NCBI GenBank assembly: GCA_023460715.1
Contig: JAEWPH010000197.1
Location: forward strand, 1 to 9,442
From: Pseudomonadota bacterium
Lineage (GTDB): Bacteria; Pseudomonadota; Gammaproteobacteria; Burkholderiales; Burkholderiaceae_C
Direction: 5' to 3'
Length of the DNA stretch: 9,442 nucleotides
Of this stretch, positions 5,639 through 9,442 are shown one piece after another. A model generated the notes under the pieces. That model searched no databases and had not been told where the DNA came from. It was given only the letters and a program-made list of their open reading frames with translations. The translations under genes were made by a program, and so were the position numbers. How positions within the stretch are numbered: the stretch's first letter is position 1; every line of letters starts with the position of its first letter.

Positions 5639-5851
5639 ATGAGCCAGTATTCCGTTGCCGAACAAGGCGCCCTCGCCGCGGCCTCCGACGTGCAACTGAC
5701 CGACGACGAGCGCCAGCCCTGCGAGGTCTGGACCCGCGTGATGGGCTACCACCGCCCCGTGGCCAGCTTCAACACCGGCAAGCAGGGAGAACACCACGAG
5801 CGCCGCTTCTTCGCCGAGCCTGGCCGTGCCTGCCCTGCCAGCCCCTGCTGA
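5639..5851 (+). CDS. Separate glycyl-radical domain of the anaerobic ribonucleotide reductase
   Basis: This encodes a 70-aa polypeptide carrying the motif missing from the upstream NrdD ORF. Residues 33-37 (RVMGY) correspond to RVCGY of E. coli NrdD, so G36 should be the glycine turned into a radical by NrdG. P40, FNTGKQ (44-49) and E51-x3-R55 complete the family pattern. The first 24 residues are a leader with no recognised motif, and C28 lies just before the radical loop. It starts at ATG 5639 with its own ribosome site, 94 bases past the nrdD stop and in a different frame, so simple stop-codon readthrough cannot join them. The last 26 bases overlap nrdG. The tail holds C65-x4-C70. I infer that it docks on NrdD to rebuild the active site. 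The alternative, a decayed gene end, is unlikely given the intact motif and ribosome site. Confidence 0.85.
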   Translation: MSQYSVAEQGALAAASDVQLTDDERQPCEVWTRVMGYHRPVASFNTGKQGEHHERRFFAEPGRACPASPC

Positions 5852-6548
5852 ACCCGCGGCCCGGGCGGCCGACGCGCTGCGCATCGGTGGGCTGACGCCG
5901 CTCACCACCATCGACTTTCCGGGCCGGCTGGCGGCCGTGGTGTTCTGCCAGGGCTGCCCATGGCGCTGCACCTACTGCCACAACACGGAGCTGCTCGACG
6001 CGGCCGGCCCCACCGCCCACACCTGGGCGGATGTGGAGCACTTTCTGCACAGCCGCCGGGGCCTGCTCGACGGCGTGGTGTTCTCCGGCGGCGAGCCCAC
6101 GCTGCAGGCCGGCCTCCCCGATGCGTTGGCCCGCGTGCGGGCCATGGGCTTTGCCACCGGCCTGCACACGGCCGGCATGTACCCCGAGCGCATCGACCAC
6201 GTGCTGGGCCTGCTGGACTGGGTGGGCCTGGACATCAAGGGCCCGCTGCACCGCTACGACGCGATCACCGGCGTGCCCGGCAGCGGCGCCAAGGCCTGGG
6301 ACACGCTGCAGCGAGTGCGGGCCAGCGGCGTGGCGCTGGAATGCCGCACCACCTGGCACCCCGGCCTGTACGGCGAGGACGAGTTGCACGCGCTGGCCCA
6401 CCGGCTGGCGGACGCGGGCGTGACCCACTGGGCCCTGCAGCCCTGCCGCGACCCGCAGCGTCCCCACGCGACCACGCCGGGCCTGGACCGCGCCCACGCC
6501 GCCCTGCTGGGCGAGCGCTTTGCGGGCTTCACCCTGCGCAGCGCCTGA
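5826..6548 (+). CDS. nrdG: Anaerobic ribonucleoside-triphosphate reductase activating protein (radical SAM)
   Basis: This encodes a 240-aa radical-SAM activase that uses a 4Fe-4S cluster and S-adenosylmethionine to place the radical on the glycine of the reductase. The cluster motif C-x3-C-x2-C is C44, C48 and C51 (GCPWRCTYCHN). A second signature, FSGGEPTLQ (86-94), binds the SAM methionine. The N-terminal IGGLTPLTTIDFPGR is typical of the NrdG2-type subfamily. It is longer than E. coli NrdG (154 aa), as expected for that subtype. The start is taken as GTG 5826: an in-frame TGA ends at 5741 and no ATG, GTG or TTG lies between. The start overlaps the end of the glycyl-radical ORF by 26 bases, and only a weak ribosome site (GAG at 5816) precedes it, so coupled translation is likely. 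Confidence 0.92.
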   Translation: MPALPAPAEPAARAADALRIGGLTPLTTIDFPGRLAAVVFCQGCPWRCTYCHNTELLDAAGPTAHTWADVEHFLHSRRGLLDGVVFSGGEPTLQAGLPDALARVRAMGFATGLHTAGMYPERIDHVLGLLDWVGLDIKGPLHRYDAITGVPGSGAKAWDTLQRVRASGVALECRTTWHPGLYGEDELHALAHRLADAGVTHWALQPCRDPQRPHATTPGLDRAHAALLGERFAGFTLRSA

Positions 6549-6569
6549 AGGCACGCTGCTGCTGCGGCG

Positions 6570-6592
6570 GCGGCGCCAACGGCCCGCGCCGC
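6570..6592. terminator. GC-rich hairpin between convergent genes (weak terminator candidate)
   Basis: A perfect 7-bp stem GCGGCGC / GCGCCGC with a 9-base loop lies in the 59-bp gap between the ends of nrdG and the helicase gene. There is no T run on either side, so it is not a classical rho-independent terminator. It may only slow the polymerase. Confidence 0.3.
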
Positions 6593-6607
6593 GCGCTCAT
6601 CCAACCT

Positions 6608-8938
6608 TCATACCGCCCACCAGGCCGGCAACAGCCGGCGCACCTGCGCCCGCGCAAAGCGGTCGTCGATGAGGTGCACCACGCCCTCGTCCTCGGGCGT
6701 GCGGATGACCCGGCCCGCGGCCTGCACCACCTTCTGCAGGCCAGGGTAGAGGTAGGTGTAGTCGTAGCCCGCCCCGAAGAGCTGCTCCATGCGTTCGCGG
6801 ATCTGCTCGTTCACCGGGTTCACCTGCGGCAGCCCCAGGGTGGACAGAAACGCGCCGATCAGCCGGCGGCCCGGCAGGTCGATGCCCTCGGCGAAAGCGC
6901 CGCCCAGCACGGCGAAACCGATGCCCTGCCCGTCCTCGGTGAAGCGCTGCAGGAAGGCGCGCTGCTCCGCCTCCTGCATGCGGCGCGACTGGCACCAGTG
7001 CGGCACGCCGGCGTGCCGCTGCGCGAACACGTCGGCCACCTGCTGCAGGTAGTCGTAGCTGCTGAAAAAAGCCAGGTAGTTGCCCGGCCGCTCGGCGTAC
7101 TGCTGCGCCATCAGGTCGGCGATGGGGTGCGCCGATGCCGCACGGTGGGCGTAGCGCGTGGAGATGTGCCGCGCCACCCTCACCTGCAGCTGCGCTGCCT
7201 GGAAGGGCGACGCCACCTCTACCCGCACGTGGCCCTGCGGCAAGCCGAGCAGGTCGGCGTAGTAGTCCATGGGTTGGAGCGTGGCCGAGAACAGCGTGCC
7301 GCCGTGCGCCGCGGCCCAGCGGGGCGCGAGGAACGGCGCCGGCACCAGGTTGCGCACGCAGACCACCGAGCCGCCGGCCTCGGTGCGCGCAGGGCGGTTC
7401 ACGTCCACCAGGGAATGCGCGTCCAGCAACTCGGCCATGCGCAGCAACTGCAGCAGTTCCAGGTAGAAGGCCTGCAGCGCGCCGTCCATCTGCTCGGGAT
7501 GGTCGGCAAAGTGCTCGCCGAGCGTGCTGGACGCCTGCTGCAGGGCCTGCAGCAGCTTCTCGGGGAAGGCCTCCAACACGGCGTAGTCCGCCGTCTGCGC
7601 CTTGTCGAGCGCCACCCAGGCGCGCCGCACGCGGTCCAGCGCCTTCTTCACACGGGGCTGCGCGGCGGCGGTGGGCGACCGGCGCGCCTGCTGCAGCGTG
7701 TGCGGCGCCAGCTCGGCCGAATACATGCGCCGGCCGCGCTCGACCAGGTTGTGCGCCTCGTCCACCAGCAGCGCCACGCGCCACTGGTTGGCCTGCGCCA
7801 GGCCGTGTAGCAGGCCGCCTCCGTCGAAGTAGTAGTTGTAGTCGCCCACCACCACGTCGGCCCAGCGCGCCAGCTCCTGGGCCAGGTAGTAGGGGCAGAC
7901 CTGGTGCGCCAGCGCCGCGGCGCGCACGCGGGCCTGGTCCAGCAGCAGGGGCGGCACGCCGTCGCCGGTGGGCGCCGGCAACGCCACCGCCTCGGCACGC
8001 GCCGCGGGCAGGCGGTCGTAGAAGCCCCGCGCCAGCGGGCACGAGTCGCCATGGCAGGCGTTCTGCGGGTGCTCGCAGGCCTTGTCGCGGGCCACCAGCT
8101 CGAGGACCCGCAGCGGCAAGGGCGAGGGGACGGCCGGTCCGTCCGGCGTGGCGGGCACGGGCTGCGCTGCGCTCCCCAGCCGTGCCAGCGCATCCAGTGC
8201 CAGCTGCCGCCCCGAGGTCTTAGCCGCCAGGAAGAACAGCCGGTCCACGCCCGCGCCCGGCAGCGCGCGCAGCGCCGGGAACAGCGTGCCCACCGTCTTG
8301 CCGATGCCCGTGGGCGCCTGGGCCAGCAGGCAGCGGCCCGTGGCGGTGGCGCGGTACACCGCCTCGGCCAGCGGGCGCTGGCCCGTGCGGAAATCGCCGA
8401 ACGGAAAGGGCAGCTGCCGCAGCGCCGTGTCGCGCGCGGCGCGGTGGGCGGCCTCTTGCGTGGCCCACCCGCGGAAGCGCTCGCACAGCGCCTCGAAATG
8501 CGCGCGCAGCGCCGCAGCCGTGCAGCGCTCGGTGAAGACCGTCTCCTGCTGGCTGCCGATGTCGAAGTACACCAGCGCCACGTCGATGTGCGCCAGGCCC
8601 CGCGCCTCGCACAGCAGCCAGCCGTACACCCGCGCCTGCGCCCAGTGCAGCGCGCGGTGCGATGCGGGCTGGCGGTCCAGCCGGCCCTTGAAGGTCTTGA
8701 CCTCGTCCACCCGGCCCGCGGCGGGGTCGAACCCATCGGCCCGGCCGCGCACGCGCAGGTCCTGGTAGACGCCCTCCAGCGCCACCTCGGCCTCGTACCC
8801 AGCGCCGCGGCGGCTGGCGGCGACGGCGTGGCCGGCGATGCCCTCCAGCGCCGTGGGTGCCGGCGTGAAGCGCAGGTCCAGATCGCCCTGCTTGGCGGTG
8901 AAGGCACACAGCTCGCGCACCGCCACGGTATAGCTCAC
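6608..8938 (-). CDS. Cas4/RecB-like nuclease domain fused to an Fe-S Rad3/DinG-family helicase
   Basis: This encodes a 776-aa protein. The first 130 residues look like a PD-(D/E)XK nuclease of the Cas4/RecB kind: H37 (GIAGHAV), GRAD (D68), DEVK (E79, K81) and QARVY (Q101, Y105). The helicase follows: Walker A QAPTGIGKT (207-215), four spaced cysteines C288, C295, C300 and C348 that fit an XPD-type Fe-S cluster, DEAH (393-396), GGAFAEGIDLPG and the motif VI segment QAAGRVIRT near the C-terminus. XPD/DinG relatives unwind DNA 5' to 3' and act in repair or on R-loops. The start is GTG 8938, which overlaps the upstream stop as GTGA and has GGGGAGG 4 bases upstream; the frame is open farther upstream, but that part is shadow of the preceding gene. 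The substrate and physiological role are not evident. Confidence 0.9.
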   Translation of the reverse strand: MSYTVAVRELCAFTAKQGDLDLRFTPAPTALEGIAGHAVAASRRGAGYEAEVALEGVYQDLRVRGRADGFDPAAGRVDEVKTFKGRLDRQPASHRALHWAQARVYGWLLCEARGLAHIDVALVYFDIGSQQETVFTERCTAAALRAHFEALCERFRGWATQEAAHRAARDTALRQLPFPFGDFRTGQRPLAEAVYRATATGRCLLAQAPTGIGKTVGTLFPALRALPGAGVDRLFFLAAKTSGRQLALDALARLGSAAQPVPATPDGPAVPSPLPLRVLELVARDKACEHPQNACHGDSCPLARGFYDRLPAARAEAVALPAPTGDGVPPLLLDQARVRAAALAHQVCPYYLAQELARWADVVVGDYNYYFDGGGLLHGLAQANQWRVALLVDEAHNLVERGRRMYSAELAPHTLQQARRSPTAAAQPRVKKALDRVRRAWVALDKAQTADYAVLEAFPEKLLQALQQASSTLGEHFADHPEQMDGALQAFYLELLQLLRMAELLDAHSLVDVNRPARTEAGGSVVCVRNLVPAPFLAPRWAAAHGGTLFSATLQPMDYYADLLGLPQGHVRVEVASPFQAAQLQVRVARHISTRYAHRAASAHPIADLMAQQYAERPGNYLAFFSSYDYLQQVADVFAQRHAGVPHWCQSRRMQEAEQRAFLQRFTEDGQGIGFAVLGGAFAEGIDLPGRRLIGAFLSTLGLPQVNPVNEQIRERMEQLFGAGYDYTYLYPGLQKVVQAAGRVIRTPEDEGVVHLIDDRFARAQVRRLLPAWWAV

Positions 8939-9442
8939 ACCGCCTCCCCGGGCTCTGGGGGCCCGGGCGGTTCGCCCAGGCCTTCGTCGCCCAGCTGGAC
9001 CTGGGCCGGGTCGCCGTCCGCACGCAAAGGTGTGGCCTTGCACAGCGCCATCCACACCGCGAAGGGCAGGCGGCAGCCGGCATGGCGGGCGGGGCGCAGC
9101 AGCTCGAACCGGCCCGTGTCCACGGGGCCGTGCAGCACCCATACGCCGAAGGGGTCGGGAATCTCCTCCACCTCCGCCACGCCGGCGGGGAAGACGTAGT
9201 AGCACTCCTCGCACAGCCACTGGTAGGCCTGGCGCTTGGCGGCGTGGCGCAGGTCGGACAGCAGATCCGCACGGCTGGCCTTGACCTCGTGCACCATGGG
9301 CTGCAGGTAGGCCGGCACCGTGGTGTTGCGCACCGAGAACAGATCGGGCCGCGCCATGCGCCACACCTGGGCCGCGGCGCGGGCCTGGGGCGTGGGCAGG
9401 CCTTCGTCGTCGTCCCACAGCGCCAGGCCGGGCCAGTCTCTT
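8935..9442 (-). CDS. Small PD-(D/E)XK nuclease-like protein, MmcB-like (5' end cut off)
   Basis: At least 168 residues are encoded. The frame is open to the window edge and reads as plausible protein (DWPGLALWDDDEGLPTP), so the real start lies outside. Counting from the edge, ARPDLFSV (D33) and HEVKASRADL (E52, K54) form the D and E-x-K core of a PD-(D/E)XK fold. AYQWLCEECYYVFPAG follows, resembling the segment after the core in MmcB-type DNA-repair proteins. The proline- and glycine-rich end (GEPPGPPEPGEAV) looks like a flexible tail. The stop TGA overlaps the GTG of the helicase-nuclease gene, so the two are translationally coupled and probably act together on DNA. GTG 9366 could be an internal start but would drop coding-like sequence. 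The fold call is moderate; activity is not shown. Confidence 0.7.
   Translation of the reverse strand, partial: RDWPGLALWDDDEGLPTPQARAAAQVWRMARPDLFSVRNTTVPAYLQPMVHEVKASRADLLSDLRHAAKRQAYQWLCEECYYVFPAGVAEVEEIPDPFGVWVLHGPVDTGRFELLRPARHAGCRLPFAVWMALCKATPLRADGDPAQVQLGDEGLGEPPGPPEPGEAV

Noticed and set aside
3985..5640. A 551-aa minus-strand open frame opposite nrdD
   Set aside because: It is a GC-rich shadow of the nrdD codons with no domain or ribosome site. The plus strand is an unambiguous reductase.
5542..5641. Stop-codon readthrough or a simple frameshift joining the two nrdD parts
   Set aside because: The gap is 94 bases, so the frames differ, and it contains a hairpin repeat and a separate ribosome site before ATG 5639. 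It looks like two true genes.
6551..6577. Short GCT/GCG triplet run after nrdG
   Set aside because: Too short and imperfect to be called a tandem repeat; expected in GC-rich sequence.
5960..7810. A 616-aa plus-strand open frame across the end of nrdG and the helicase region
   Set aside because: It spans two real genes in other frames, with Arg/Gly/Pro/His-rich composition and no motif.
7904..9199. A 431-aa plus-strand open frame
   Set aside because: It is antisense to the helicase and nuclease genes, whose motifs are clear; its composition is that of a shadow frame.
8939..9418. N-terminal extension of the helicase frame upstream of GTG 8938
   Set aside because: The frame is open, but the translation is Arg/Gly/Pro-rich shadow of the upstream nuclease gene. 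The GTGA overlap and GGGGAGG support GTG 8938.
1..9442. CRISPR arrays, tRNA or rRNA genes, insertion sequences, att sites
   Set aside because: No regularly spaced repeats, no cloverleaf-like segment, no transposase or integrase frame and no terminal inverted repeats were seen.

Overview
The window is GC-rich (roughly two-thirds G+C) and tightly packed, with seven protein genes plus one short gene and no stretch over 300 bases without a gene. Codon use, protein style and an intergenic repeat resembling one I recall from Comamonadaceae suggest a facultatively anaerobic, possibly denitrifying betaproteobacterium such as Acidovorax, Alicycliphilus or Delftia. The genus is inference.

Bases 1-1966 form a divergent nitric-oxide-response unit. 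norR (minus strand, C-terminus cut off by the window edge) encodes a sigma54 activator with a GAF NO-sensing domain. Opposite it is a 141-aa hemerythrin-like di-iron protein. The 164-bp gap between them holds a textbook enhancer-dependent promoter: three perfect GGT-N7-ACC NorR boxes, a perfect IHF consensus match and a -24/-12 sigma54 promoter. The hemerythrin gene is followed by a rho-independent terminator at 2047-2073.

Bases 2083-3383 (minus strand) hold a probable two-gene unit: a TetR-family repressor followed by a cytochrome b561. The repressor has a strong sigma70-type promoter with an inverted repeat, the likely operator, inside its -35/-10 spacer.

Bases 3436-6548 (plus strand) are the class III (anaerobic) ribonucleotide reductase operon. 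Its promoter carries an FNR-like site centred 41.5 bp upstream of the predicted start and two NrdR-like boxes exactly 32 bp apart. The large NrdD ORF (672 aa) contains the ATP cone, the catalytic barrel cysteines and a zinc-binding tail, but it ends without the glycyl-radical motif. That motif (RVMGY...FNTGKQ) lies on a separate 70-aa ORF 94 bp downstream, in another reading frame and with its own ribosome binding site. A palindromic repeat separates the two halves. nrdG, the radical-SAM activase, overlaps the end of the small ORF. The radical-bearing loop therefore appears to be made as a separate polypeptide, and this is the most striking feature of the window.

Bases 6608-9442 (minus strand) hold a small PD-(D/E)XK nuclease-like gene (5' end outside the window) that overlaps by 4 bases (GTGA) a 776-aa protein. 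That protein fuses a Cas4/RecB-like nuclease domain to an Fe-S Rad3/DinG-type helicase, so this is probably a DNA-repair or DNA-processing operon.

The left two-thirds share one theme: life at low oxygen and under nitric oxide. No tRNA, rRNA, CRISPR array or insertion sequence was seen.
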